From Wurfbainia villosa (lineage: Eukaryota > Streptophyta > Magnoliopsida > Zingiberales > Zingiberaceae), in assembly GCA_025175895.1 (NCBI GenBank), contig JAKLTH010000216.1, forward strand, positions 120,001 to 184,000: a stretch of 64,000 nucleotides of DNA, read 5' to 3'. Shown here piece after piece: positions 12,689 to 25,200 of the stretch. Made by a program: the position numbers and the translations under genes. Under the pieces are notes generated by a model, which was not told the origin of the DNA, searched no databases, and worked only from the letters and a program-made list of their open reading frames with translations. Position 1 is the stretch's first letter, and every line of letters starts with the position of its first letter.

Positions 12689-14162
12689 TGTTGGTGCAAT
12701 CGGCCCAGGTCACGATTGACCAGACTCGAGTTTGACTCGAGTGATGTTTTGATGTTTGACAAAGTGAGTTGACATTGATGTTTGACATTCATATCGGTTA
12801 ATATGTTGGGGAGATTGTTAGAGCAATCGACCCGGGTCATGATTGACCGGACTCAAGTTTGACTCGAGGGAGACGTTGATGGTTGACTAGGGTTGACCAT
12901 ATGGTTATTGGAAAAGTCCAAGTCTTGAGTATTTGGCATGGGAAGTCCAAGCATGGGTCTTGGCAAATGGAAAGTCCAACATGGGTTGGCAAGGGAAAGT
13001 CCAAGCTTGAGTCTTGGCATTTGAGAAGTCCAAGAGGATTGATATTGGCGGCGTAAAGTCCAAGCGGGAGTCTTAGCAACATAAGTCCAATGGTTGACGG
13101 CGTAAAGTCCAAGCGGAGTCTTGGCGACATAAGTCCAATGTGCCTTGGCGGTGTAGACACCGTTAGCATGACATAGTCGATGGAAGCACCTGGAGGCTAG
13201 CGCAATGGATGAACAAGTCATGAATGACTTGGAGGGATCCGAGAGGTGTGAGGCTGATGGAGGTGGCTAGAAGGTTTAGGTCTAGGCTAAGGGTGGTCTA
13301 GCAAGTATGGGGGAACCATACTTGGGCTAAAACCTCATGTTTGAGGTGTGCCAGTCGACTGGTGTCATATGGCAGTCAACTGGCCTAAGTCGACTAGAGT
13401 TCGACTGTAGGTTTAGAGCTGAAATTGCTCTGGCGATCGCTCACTCATTGAAGCGATCGATAGCGTTGTTGCGATGATCCGCCAAGGGCCGCAATGATCG
13501 GCCGATTTAGTCGCAGCCTGCAGAATGCTCCGTAGCCGTGCAAATGACTACGGACGCGGCGGCCGATCGGTGAGAGTCTCGTTGGAACTTTTTCAGCGTG
13601 GATTGAGCCGTTGTCTCACAGCAACAGTGGCATCAGTCAACTGATCAGCAGAAATCGAGCCCGATGCAGGTTAAAAGCAGCTGTTCGTGGAGGTTTGGAT
13701 CAAGCGTTTTTCTTGGGCGATTTGAAGGGGAATAGTTGGTGCTTTTCAGTCCTTCAAAGCTAGTCCAAGGCAACCAAAATCAAGCAATCCAAAGAGCATT
13801 TGTAAAAATTTTCTTTGCATAGATTATTGTATTCTTATTGCATTTGCTTGTCTTACTTTGTATTACTTAGTGTAATTTTTGTACGAGGTTTCTCCACCTC
13901 CGGATTATTCCGAGAAGGAGTTATTGCATAGTGGTGTGTTTGTGGCATCGCTAGGGTTCGTACAAACCCAATCCGTGGAGTAGGAACCGTTCGATTCCGA
14001 ACCACGTTAAATAATTGTGTTTGTGATTGTGCTTTTCGTTATTGCTTTATTATCCTTGTTTCCGCTGCGCTAACGAAATTTGTAGACGCGATCACGAACG
14101 TATTCTATCGACGCATAGCACGACGCTACTCCCCCCCTCTAGTGTTACAACGATCCCCTACA
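12689..14162 (+). repeat. Element A 3' LTR
   Basis: Begins TGTTGGTGCAATCGG, ends CCCCTACA, and is followed by the target copy ACTAC. It is collinear with the 5' LTR but about 100 bp longer; the extra sequence is GC-rich and lies around 13480-13680. The visible substitutions and length difference mean the insertion is not recent. Confidence 0.9.
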
Positions 14163-14167
14163 ACTAC

Positions 14168-15953
14168 TACTTCGTCAGGGATGCAGCCGACGAATATCGA
14201 GACTGGACGAGTTTTTGCCATCAACAGAGATGAGGCACAGCGGGCTGAGGGATCAGTCATACGGGGTATTGTTTCAGTTTATTCTATATAGGCTGATACT
14301 TTGATTGATACCGGTAGTTCTCATTCATTCGTATCTAGAATATTTCTGGGTAAAGTTAGAAGAATCTCAATGGTTCGTTCTTGTGGGTTAGCAGTATCAT
14401 TGCCATCAGGAGAGGTACTAACTAGCCACCAAGAAATCAAAGGTTGCCCGCTGGATAATGGATTCATCTGACCTAGTATTTCACCATGGGGAGCACCGGT
14501 ACTCTTTGTCAAAAAGAAGGATGGATCGTTGCGGTTATGTATTGACTATCGGCAACTGAATACAGTCACAGTTAAGAACAAATATTCGCTGCCGAGAATA
14601 GAAGATTTGTTCGATCAGCTTAAGGATACATGTGTGTATTCTAAAATTGATCTGCGCTCAGGATATCATCAGCTTCGGATAAGAGATGAGGATGTTCAGA
14701 AAACAGCTTTCCACACCCATTATGGGCATTACGAGTTTCTAGTGATGTCGTTCGGTCTCACGAATGCCCCAGCTGCATTTATGGACTTAATGAACCAGAT
14801 ATTCCTGAGGTATATAGATCAGTTCGTGATAGTGTTCATCGATAATATATTGATTTATTCTCAATCCGAGGAGGAGCATGAACAACATCTGTGGATAGTA
14901 TTGGAGACATTGCGACGGGAGCATATCATGATGGACTTCGTTACGGGATTACCCAGAACCCGTAAAGGACATGATGCGATTTGGGTGATCGTAGATCGAT
15001 TGACCAAATCAGCTCACTTCCTTCCGATTCGTGGGACGGACTCATTGGATCGTCTAGCGGAATTGTACTGTCGAGAGATCATCAGATTGCATGGCGTACC
15101 ATTGAGTATCATATCTAATAGAGATCCACGATTTACTTCACGATTCTGGCAGAGTCTGCAGCAGGCCATGGGCACAGAGCTTCGACTCAATACAACGTTT
15201 CATCCGCAGACAGACGGACAGTCCGAACGTACCATTCAGACTCTGGAGGATCTATTGAGATCTTGTGTCATGGATTTCAGTGGTAGTTGGGAGGATCACA
15301 TTCCTTTAGTGGAGTTTGCCTACAATAACAGCTACCACTCTTCTATCCAGATGGCTCCTTTCGAGACATTATACGACAAACCCTGCAGATCTCATGTGTT
15401 ATGGGAGAAAATTAGGGAACGATAGATATTGGGGCCTTAGAGTATCTAGCATGATGCGGAGTTGGTATGAGTCATCAGACGACGATTATCAGAGGCATGG
15501 GATAGACAGAAAAGTTATGCGGACTGGAGGCGAAGGCCTTTGGAATTCTCAGTCGGGGACCATGTATCCCACCAAAGGAGTCAAGAGATTTGGACTAAAA
15601 GGAAAATTTGCTCCACGCTACATTGGTCCATTTGAGATTTTGGAGTGGATTGGAGGTGTTGCTTATCGATTGACTTTACCTCCGACACTTGTGGGTGTTC
15701 ACAACGTATTCCATGTTTCTATGCTGAGGAAATATGTGCCACGATCTGACCATGTTATGAAAGAGGTTTCAATACCACTCCAGGCGAATGTGACTTATGA
15801 GATTCCGGTGCGGATTCTTGGTCGCAAGGAGCGACAGTTGCGGAACAAAATCATTCGACTTGTAAAGGTGAGATGGCAGCATCATACATATAAGGAGACT
15901 ACATGAGAGCTGGAAGATACTATCCGAGCTCGATACCCTCATCTGTTTGCCTG
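14168..15953 (+). pseudogene. Gypsy pol (G1): protease, then RT fused to integrase, RNase H deleted
   Basis: Frame continues from gag: VFAINRDEAQ, then a TAG, then ADTLIDTGSSHSF, the aspartic protease site. Sequence then jumps at about 14430 into the RT start ([16 protein letters not shown]). RT runs through [22 protein letters not shown] and [13 protein letters not shown], where the usual DD is DN. At about 14930 RT passes in frame into the integrase core ([20 protein letters not shown], a D in SNRDPRF, and QTDGQSERT with the catalytic Glu), so the RT thumb, RNase H and the integrase zinc head are deleted. After 15420 frames shift; a later frame shows FAPRYIGPFEIL and GVHNVFHVSML, the integrase C-terminal part, and ends RARYPHLFA at 15953. 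Confidence 0.85.
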
Positions 15954-16030
15954 AGGTATGTGGTTACTTCGGAATATGCTTGAATTAATTTTTGCATTCA
16001 AGTATGAAATTTGGGGACCAAATTTTTATA

Positions 16031-16042
16031 AATGGAGGAGAA
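16031..16042 (+). other. G1 polypurine tract
   Basis: AATGGAGGAGAA directly before the LTR start TGTAAAATACC. The usual plus-strand primer position, and it fixes the 3' LTR start. Confidence 0.7.
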
Positions 16043-19000
16043 TGTAAAATACCACATGAAAAAAAAAATTTAGATTGGTGATGCCGGGTTAGGAATTTCT
16101 TAAACCTAACCTAGCTATATCATATGGGTTAGTTAATGGAGCTTGGGGTTAAATTAACCTAGGTTTAATTGAACCTTGGGCTAATGGCTTAAAGGATTTA
16201 AAACACAACTCAATAACCCGTTAAAACCCAAAAATCCGACCCGTTTTGGGTTCGTTTGGCGTTTTCCTTCCACACGCAATTTCTCCTGCGCAAGCATTTC
16301 AACCGCGCCACATTAACCCCTTGACGGTGACTTTCTTCACTCGTCGTCGACTCCTCGCCGATTACGCTGCCGAGCGTTTCTCATTCGCAAGGCCTTCGGT
16401 TTTTCCCTCACCGCGACAACCTCTCTGCCTCACCACGCGATCTTCATCCTCCCTTCCGACGCACGCGACTGGTCGAGTGTCTTCTCCTACTTCCTCGCCG
16501 GTCTCCTTCCCTGCTGCAAGCGACGACCAGTGAGTACCCTCGTCTGTGGCCACAGTCAAGTCGGAATGGCAAGCGGGCGTGAGGTCGTGAGGTTGGATCA
16601 ACGGCGATGACGCGGTGTCCTAATCAGAAGCGGCGACTTGCTGCCAAAGTCGGGTAAGGCAGTGTTCTCCTTCGACGTCAGAAGGAATTCTTATGTGATT
16701 GGGTAGTTGATTTTGAGTCATTTGAACAGGGGTTCCGACGAGAGCTAGGGCAGCGACATTTCTGTGGGCTGCCGATTATTGGGGATCTTGCTGCTTCCGT
16801 TGAGGTTTCAATTGTGGTAAGCAAAATCAATTTCCCCTCTTTTGTGCTGTGAATCCAGTTCAATTCAGTGGATGGACAGGGAGTTGAGAGCTTAATGAGG
16901 TGTTGATAGGTTTTGGGCAGTAAGTTGGTTGGTGAAAGGAGGCTGCTAGGTTTTGGGGACCTTGTTGCCGGTGGAGGTTCCAACGACTGGTAAGTTCAAT
17001 TTACTCTACCTCGTGTCTGTAATTTCTAAATTTTGGGTGTTTGTCAAGGTTGAGGGTTCCGGTGGGTGGTGTTAGTTGTTCACGGACTGTGTCGGTGAAT
17101 AGAAGGGTTGTGAACGATGCGGTTCTTGATCACGAAGGGGTGAATCGGCTGTGAGGTCGATAATATTTTGTTTGAGAGCTCAACTTTGTCGAAACGACAA
17201 TTAATGGATTGGACAGGAACAGGGGTTGAATTAATGGTAAGTGTGGTAATGTAAGGGTTATTGGTGAGACATTGGATAGGCCGTATGGATGGAGGATGGA
17301 TTTGTACAAAGGTGTTACCGGCTGTAAATTTGGGTTGTTGTGAACGGTTGTGAAGTAGTAGCTTTGTTTTGGCTACGAATAGAGATATAAATTTGTTGTA
17401 AAAAGGGTTAAATCTTTATGAGATTGACTTTGTTAAGTTGAATATAGAATTGGACGAGTAAGTTATCACTTTTGCTAATTGAAATCGGTGGGTTAAATTA
17501 AATGGTCAAGTATGACTATTTGGGTTTCTAATTCGTATTCGATAAAGGGACGCGAATATAGAAACAATAAAATAGAGAATTTATATATTGTCGTATGCTT
17601 GGATTTGATTGTAATTGATGATATTTGCAGAACGTGGATACGAGACGGGTCCATGGACGTGAAGACTCTAGTACTACGAGCACTTACAGCAGGTGGGTAA
17701 TTTCTACCCTGGTCAGGTAGTTTTAATGCATACAGATTTAGATACATGATCATCTTATATGATCATGTTACCTTGACCCTGCTCTTATTATCTTATGCTT
17801 GAACTTGTCGTTGACTATATTTACTCAAAGGTTGATATCACATTCTCTTTATTATGATTTAGGGTTATAGATGTGATGTAAATAGGCCTAGATGTTTAGT
17901 AGGGTGTGGATGTTAAAGTATGGGTGATGTCCAAATTTATAAATTGGCAAAAAGGTCATTCGTGGGTAGGTAATGCCCTAAAAGTAAGAGTTATACCAAT
18001 ACTCGTATGTTATATATTTATTTACCAACCACGTGTTGAGTAAATGGTCAGGTGAGTCGTGGATAATGTGTCGCTATGGACCGGTGGTCCTAACTTGTCA
18101 TGATCAGTTGAGTACGCCTCTCTACAGGATAGAAAGTGTACTGATCAAATGTGCATGCCTCTCTGTTGAACAGAGAGTTTGTGATAGATGTTTGTATGTG
18201 AGACAGTACCTTCATGTCATTGCATACATACTGATGACATCGTCTCCCTTGGGATTGAGAGAGTCGTCAGTCATCCTACCTCCCAGGTTACTCTCAGAGG
18301 AGTAACTGGTATGAGGATATAGCATTTGTTGTGCCACACTCTACCATTATAGACGATGGTAGTTGGAGTGCGTGCAGTTGTCCTGGGTGCGTGACACTCG
18401 ACCACTCATTAGTAGTATCAGTCGAAGTGGCCAGCAGTAGGGACCCCCGTTGCATAGCGAGCTCTTTACGCTCATATGTTACTTGCTCATACTGCCCACT
18501 CGACCACTATAAAGCAGTGGTTGGTGTGAGTTGGGACAGTTGTCATGTCGTACCACCTAGGTCACACTGGGGTCGTGGTAGCGAGTAGGGGTGAGCAGGC
18601 ATGACCATGCATGCTGCATTGCCGTATCATACAGTGTTTTGCATATTGTTATATATATATATACATATATGCTTGTATATATATATATATACATGGATGA
18701 TGGTGATCAGTATACATACAGATACAGTCTATATGTATACTCACTTTGATGATGTATTTGTATGTACTATGCTTGTTGCATTTGTTTGTACATAATCATA
18801 CATGTTATTGCATTTTCTGTATGGTAGTAGGTCGGTACTTGTATACCTGATTATTCAACTGTGATACCTCGACCCATATCGGGATGTAGTGTGAGTTAGT
18901 ATTTATTCGTTATACCTTATGTTGTGAATATATGCCGAGGTTGGATGAGGATAGAGTAGGTATCGCCGGTATGTCGATCGTTTGTTATTGATTTATTTAG

Positions 19001-19539
19001 TGTATGCATGCATGTATATTTGTTATGTTGATGTATACCATTTATGCGAATAGATTAAACTGTTGAATGACATGTAATATTGATATATATATATATATAT
19101 ATTCTATCTTATTACCTACTGAGTTTTACTCACGACCACAGACCCTGGATTTTTCTGTCGCCCAGATAACATATAGAAGTCTTCGTGATGACTTGGAGCT
19201 ACGCCGACGATCCATCCAATCTCCGTTTTCCGAGTCTCCCGAGGAGTTCGTTTTATGTCTTGGACTTTGATATGTTATTATGGACTTTGTCGTGGACTTT
19301 ATTTCTGAATTCGATGTTTTATATACGATTTTATTACTGTGGACTTGTCAGGTAATGTACACCTGTATGTTTTAGTATGTTTGTTGTGAGTATGTGGTTT
19401 ATGTTTCCGCTGTGGTTGTTATATTTATGATATGTTGTTGTTGTGGGCCTACGAACCTTGTATTAACCCGAAATATTGTCACGTACAGGGGAGATGTCGT
19501 CCGTTTGATTTTTGACATAATATACTCTCGGGCGTGATA
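16043..19539 (+). repeat. G1 3' LTR, 3.5 kb
   Basis: Starts TGTAAAATACC after the polypurine tract and ends GGCGTGATA; the last 250 bases match 5802-6052. Unusually long. Inside: a C/T-rich GC-rich block (about 16240-16540), two similar segments about 170 bp apart (near 16790-16830 and 16960-17000, each ending in a TGGTAAG-like string), and TA microsatellites at about 18648-18690 and 19081-19101. No gene is supported within it; the short frames are not conserved in any way I can see. Confidence 0.85.
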
Positions 19540-20350
19540 AAGCCCTACCTGCAGAAAACATCGCGGTTGACCGCCTAAGCGGTGATAATCGCCTCTGCGA
19601 TTAAACCGCCGCCTGCAGTGGCGCCCGGCGATTCAACCGGCGGTGGTAAACCGCCTACTTGCGGTTAAATCGCCACGCTAGTTAACCGCCACGCCAATCA
19701 AGCTCGGCCGGTGATAAATCGCCGAGCGGCGATAAACCGCCTTGCGGTTAAAGCGCCCTATCGACGGTTCAAATGCTCGGCAGCGGTAAAGCGCTTTGCG
19801 GTTAAATCACCCGCCTATAGGAAACCGCCACCTGACGGTTGGCTCAACCGGAAGCCAACTTAACCGCCAGCTAGCGGCATCGCCCTTCCGCGCTAAAGCG
19901 CCTGACGGCAGTTCATACGTAGCGGTTAATCATCGCCGATGGTTAAACCGCTCGAAGGTGGTTAAGCATACTCGCCGACGGTTAAGCCGCCGCGAGGTTG
20001 AAATCGCCTACCTACTGGCGATTATACATACGCCGCCGTGAAAAGCTACCGCAAGGTCAATCGCCTGACGACGATGAAACCACCTTCTAGGGTGGTTTCG
20101 CCAGCGATTAGTGCTTCGAGCATCGTCTGTTTTCCAGACCGGTTTAACTGCCCGACCAGTTAATCCAGAGTGGTTTTCCACTCGACAAACCACTCTGGAA
20201 TGGCCAGGGTGGTTTGTCCAGAGTGGTATTCCACTCGCCAGAGAAACAATGTTCATCACTGTTCATCTTCTTCCTCGCACAATTTCGTGATGAACAGTGT
20301 ATTTGCAAAAATTAAAACTTTCTAATCTCTATTAGATGCTTTCCAACAAG
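19540..20350 (-). repeat. CGGTTAA/ACCGCC-rich low-complexity leader
   Basis: GC-rich sequence made of dozens of degenerate copies of GCGGTTAA and its partner ACCGCC, often joined as the near-palindrome GCGGTTAAACCGC (densest 19555-20050), followed by AGAGTGGT..CCACTC repeats (about 20150-20240). It lies immediately upstream (plus sense) of a minus-strand PBS, the position of a retrotransposon 5' leader. No open frame is convincing. It could form many small hairpins. Confidence 0.55.
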
Positions 20351-20363
20351 GGCTCTGATACCA
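20351..20363 (-). other. Primer-binding site of a minus-strand retrotransposon
   Basis: GGCTCTGATACCA on plus is the complement of TGGTATCAGAGCC. It is followed one base later by TGTTGG, the inverted end of a 5' LTR. It shows that a minus-strand element has its 5' end here. Confidence 0.8.
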
Positions 20364-20364
20364 A

Positions 20365-20864
20365 TGTTGGTTGTTTTGGCATCTAATCGAGATAATCTGA
20401 ATACAATTAATGGGAAAACGAAGCTGAAAATAAAAATCTGTTAAAACTTACAGCGAGTTTTTTCTTTCGGGACTTTTAGGACGACGAGTCTGCTTGTCGT
20501 ATGAGGAATGATCACTTCAGAAAAGTCCTTCTCTTCCACGAGACAAATTCCGACATCACCTTGGTATTCCTATTCACTCTGACAACTCTCTCGAACAGTC
20601 TCTCGGCGTCACTCATCTGCTCTCTCCTTTATCTTTGGACGCACCCCCCTTATAAAGGGGTTGTCTCTTGCGCTGCACGAAGTGCGCCAACTGCGTGCAC
20701 TTTGTACAGTGCATGCACATGTTGTGCCGCAACGTGTGCACGGCGAAGCGGGCGAACAGTTACAGACTGTCTTAGCAAGCAAGAATTTCATTCAGACAAT
20801 CACAGTCATTCCTCCGGAATGGTGAGTTACTCCAATCAGAAACTATCAGATCATCTGCACAAGT
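20365..20864 (-). repeat. Copia-type 5' LTR, outer boundary uncertain
   Basis: Begins TGTTGG next to the PBS. A short internal string, AAAACTTACAGCGAGTTT, also occurs at the same relative place in the Copia-2 LTRs (near 39280 and 54590), which links it to that family. On the minus strand a CCTTTATAAG TATA-like box sits near 20650. No partner LTR is inside the window. The outer edge is a guess near 20864. It may be the 5' LTR of Copia-1, separated from 5801 by insertion of G1; that is inference. Confidence 0.5.
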
Positions 20865-22065
20865 AATAAAAATAATTCATTCTTGATGTAAGATACTGAG
20901 TTTGCAGAAAAACTCGACTCCAAAGGGCACTTCCTTTGCAACATTAAGGGTGGTAATTTTGCATTGAAGTTAAAGTCAGAACCAAAGGAGGCAATCTCAA
21001 AAGTAGCTTCTGCCTTCTTACAGCTTCTTTTCTACATCTTTGTGTAAGATGCATCGTCATTGCTCTGGGTTATCACTTTGACCTCCTTGTTTAATAGTGA
21101 CATATAGCTTAAATGTTTCAGTGCGAATCTCAAGATTATTATTTGAATTGTTGTCTTGCTTATATCTTTTCACTGAGGTTTAGGTTTGCTGATCACCCAT
21201 ATGTTTTCTCGAGTCATAGGCTTGATGCCCCCTGCAATGTTGTTTTAGGCTGGTGGAGATTGATCCGCATTGCTACAGAATATGAGCATTAGCTTCCTTC
21301 TGAGTTCTAACACAAGCTCCACTCCTACGGGATTGATCTGTAATATCAAGTGTTGGTTTTTGTTGCAGTTTTTGATGCACCATTCATACTCAAGTGCAAA
21401 GAACAAAGTTTCTGAGTGAGTATTTGTGTTCTCTGAATTTTCATTTATGCAAGATAGTGGTCTTCTTGTAGTTATACTATTTACTAGCCATTGTCAAAAG
21501 AAAACCAGACAAGTTGCAATAGAAGAAAGATTCAAAGGCATTTTAAAAGAGAGAAAATCTGGAAGATATTAGTAGGCAAAATTGATTTTTTACTCAGTTG
21601 TTCCTCCTCCCTTGAGAAAGATAAATTTTCAATGCCGAGGCCAAGTAAAAAAAAAAAAATCAGTTTAGCTTGTTGAATTGGTCAGAGATCCGATTTGAAA
21701 ACGTAGATACACTACTATATCTAGATCAGGTATCGCTAAAAAATCAAACAGAAGATTGAACTGGATGAATTCCTGATCATTGATCCAATAAGTGGACCAG
21801 CAGATCGATGCACCTGTTGATCCAGACATTGAGTAGGAGGTCAAGTCAGTTCGTCAGATTGATCAAAGGTCAATCAAACAAATAGTACATCTAGGTAAAC
21901 TGTTAATGCACAACACTTTGTTATTGTAAATAATGATTCCATGCTATATTATAACAAATAGACAGAACAAAGTGCATACTTGCATGTTTACACCAGTTTA
22001 TTGCACATAAAATCTACTCTCCAAGCCAGAAACTACTATTGACACATCAAATCAGATGTCAATTC
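20865..22065. other. Intergenic sequence, no gene seen
   Basis: Moderately AT-rich sequence between the LTR at 20365 and the RWA 3' end. Only short, unconserved frames are present and I recognise no element or RNA gene. Confidence 0.5.
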
Positions 22066-22071
22066 TTTATT
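22066..22071 (-). terminator. Candidate polyadenylation signal of the RWA gene
   Basis: AATAAA on the minus strand about 210 bases after the RWA stop codon, inside AT-rich sequence. A plausible 3' UTR end, not proven. Confidence 0.4.
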
Positions 22072-22282
22072 CCACCCTCTAGATTAAAACCACATCACAG
22101 AACACAATACAAAACAAATAAGGTACTTGGCTATTGAAGAGTCCATCCTCAAGTTCTTATTCAGAAATCAGAATTCAAATGCCTACATTATTTAGAGACA
22201 ATTGAAACAACAGTAGCATATTAAACAACAAGAAGATACAGAGAGATGTTTATTTATTTAGATTTGAAGTATGCGTACCTGC

Positions 22283-25200
22283 TTATGTATAAGAGAGTAT
22301 AACCAATGAGAAAACATAGAGGGTGACAGAGATGATGACCCCTGAAATCAAGTTGAAGAGTAACTGCTTGTTGTCCGCGTTTGGTATAATTGCCAGCTTC
22401 AGCTTGTTTGTGAGATCAAATATTCGATGCGAAACCTGCAGGAGGATTTGCATGACAAGCTAACACTCCATTTGATCGCCATGCATGCATCAATCTCTAA
22501 TTTCATAATTTGGTATTCAATGTTTATTTACAGTGACAAATATGATGGTGTTGAGCAAAAAGTTCAGCATCGGGTAGTTGGGTATGATGGACAGTAGTTT
22601 TCGGGGCTGTGCATCCGGCTTCCCTGATCTGCATTGTCACACACAGGATCCAGGAAGCTTCATGTACAATGTTAAGGTACACTTTTGAACTCAAAAGGAA
22701 AGTATAGGAGTGTGTACCTTAGCCATATATGAAACTGTGCTATGTAGAACTCTAGTGTAATCTTTCCGAGCCACCTTATTGTAGCAAGATATTCAGTTAA
22801 CTTGTCTCTAATATAATAGACCAACAGTTAGCAATGCTTGTGAAAGAATGAGAACAATACCCGAAGAGCGCAAGGGTATAGCTTCGAAATTCCTGAGTGA
22901 TGTTCCGCAAGCAGATATACACACTGATTTCCCAATAGTTGAGGAATGATTGTATCAGCAATAGTTACAATTCACTGATAAAAAAAAAATGGAATGAGAT
23001 AGAGAATATGGTACGTGATGGGTATCCATGATGTATATGGATGGTATCTGTTGTAAGTATACTTTTCAAGCTTGTAAATGTGCTCATACCATAGATATCC
23101 AACCTGTAATTGGAAACAGAAATTGAGTGAAAAAAAAAATTAGCAAGGAATAAATCTTGCATTTGAAGTATACCACAAAGCAGATTGCAGAGATACAAGT
23201 TTTGATCAACATTCTCAGCTTCACTTCTGTTTGTTCTAATTTCTCCAACCATCTTTCTACCTGTATCAAAAACACGCTCGGTGACAACATTGTTAAGGTG
23301 TCAGATTGTCGACCAGAACCCAATGTGTTCCCTAATATGAACAGGAATTTACAGTCGGATGGAAGTAGGCATATATCATTCCCAATATCCATATATAGCG
23401 ATCCAGGCCAGCGCGGAAATTCCATTCATGCATAGGTGGGTACTGCCTCGTGGCGTCAGGATCATTGTACGCTGCAATTTAAGGTATATTTATCAGTTTG
23501 GAAACATTGGGATCCAGTTAACAGGATAGATTCAAGTTCTAACAACACCCACCTAAGAGAAAAGCAAAAGGGCTCCAAACAAAATCATAGACATGAGGAA
23601 TCTCCCACATTATAACGATCACCAAGAAGCATATAGCAATTTTGCTTGCAATCACCAATCCAATCCCATTGTATTTGTTAAGAATTCCAAGTGAGCAGTA
23701 GACCATCAGGGTGAAAAATGTATGCATGGGGCAGATGTAATACATCATATAGTGGTTATCAAGAACTATGCAACAAAATGTCACAAAAAAATTCAATCGC
23801 CACATCATCTGCTCAACAGGAAAAAGACTCCAGCTTTGATTTCAGATTTGGAAGTGAAGTTTCTAAGAACAGAAACATTGTTTGAAAGGTTATCACCTGG
23901 CAAAATCGTGCGAAGCTGAAATCTTTCCGGACATAATAATATGAGAAGTTGCCAAATCCAGTCATCCACACATATGCAGCAATAAAAACACGAATGGCAT
24001 TGTAATATTCTTTAGAATTGAAGTAATGATACATCACAAAGAGTACCTGAAGAGGAAAGAGAGCATCAAGTTCCAGTCACAACCTCAGTAATCTGAGTTA
24101 TAAAATTCTCTAGAGTTCGAAATTCTCCAAGATGAAAGATTGTAGTGTTAGTAAACTGAATAGGAACCAAGCACAAGGAACATAAATGCTTTCCTCGGAG
24201 AATTGTTATCTTACTTGCATCCATCCTCTCCATTCCTCAGTTTGGTGCCTATTGAGATACAGAACTGATTTCGACGAGAATGGAGAAGTGTCATGATGGA
24301 TCTTGAAAGAAGTCATTGCTGCTACAAGGATGAGCAGGAAATACAGAAAAAGGAAAAGATCCCTGTTGTAGCTCTGCAAAAGACAAAAAGGAAGTTCAAT
24401 TATATTCCTCTCAGATCGAAGAAATTATGAAAATCTGGAATTATTCTGAATTCAGAATAAGTTCAGGTCCCTTGGAATTATTTAGAGTGAGGTAACTCCA
24501 TAACCAACTGCATATTTGTCTATAGCAGTGCGTTATAATGGTGGGCTAGGCCACGAATGTCCTTACATAATTTTGAGTTATGATGTATGAATTTGTTTAA
24601 TATTATTGCTGAATATAGTGTGGTCCAGCAAACTTTGCCAGATTAGAAGAGCACGTGATTGGTATAGTAATCACTCTATCGTCAAGAGGCTCTGGGTGGT
24701 TTACGAGATCATATAATTTGTGAAGTACAAACTGTAAATGTGTAAATTTGGAACGTATCCATTTTCAGTAGATCGTGAAGGAACAGAACCTTTTTGGATT
24801 CTCCAAACAGATCAGTTCTATCACATAGGTAGAAATAAACCAAGAAAGCTCCAAATTCTGATCTGAAAACCAGTAATGCAGCAGTTGAGCAAGTTCTTTC
24901 CATTAAGCTAGAATGTCATGCCAATACTTACGCGGCTCTTAATATTGAGCGGTTCTCTATCAGAAAATCCTTGTCGATCATGAAAAACCTAAGTAGCGGC
25001 ATCAAACAAGTGCACTAATGAGTGACAGTGACAAACATAGAGTTTTAAGAGAAAGGTAGCTTCGAGTAACCTGAAAAGTCCTGATTTTTGTTTGTGAGCT
25101 CTCGAAGATGTCGGCAAATGACCTCCCTCCAACAATTGGCTTCTAGCTTCACCCCCGAGTAAAATGCCATCAGGGACAGCGAAATCGCCATTTGAAGGCC

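Larger units (their letters stand above)
7627..14162 (+). mobile_element. Non-autonomous gag-only LTR retrotransposon, element A
   Basis: Complete LTR element of 6,536 bp with a perfect 5-bp target duplication ACTAC (7622-7626 and 14163-14167). It has TG...CA LTRs of about 1.4 kb, a tRNA-Met PBS, a gag gene and a polypurine tract. Between the gag end (10796) and the 3' LTR (12689) there is about 1.9 kb with no protease, integrase, RT or RNase H. It is therefore a parasite element that must use another element's enzymes. It is the same family as element B (43508-50393). Confidence 0.92.
5802..19539 (+). mobile_element. Ty3/gypsy retrotransposon G1, interrupted by element A
   Basis: Plus-strand gypsy element: partial 5' LTR, initiator tRNA-Met PBS, gag, protease, RT, integrase and a C-terminal tail, then a polypurine tract and a 3.5-kb 3' LTR. 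Domain order (RT before integrase) defines Ty3/gypsy; the tail ending near RARYPHLF resembles the C-terminal chromodomain-like tail of Tekay/Del chromoviruses, so I place it there tentatively. It is degenerate: many stops, an internal deletion removing RNase H, and a 6.5-kb insertion (element A) at the gag/protease border. The 5' LTR is cut down to its last 251 bases, so no target duplication can be checked. Confidence 0.88.

Noticed and set aside
16246..16601. Ser/Pro-rich 95-aa frame and opposite 79-aa frame in the G1 LTR
   Set aside because: Low-complexity C/T-rich LTR sequence, open on both strands, no start context or homology recognised.
18601..18795. 64-codon frame over a TA/CATA microsatellite
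   Set aside because: Simple-sequence translation only.
19796..20259. 81- and 83-codon frames in the CGGTTAA swarm
   Set aside because: Repeat composition, no recognisable protein.
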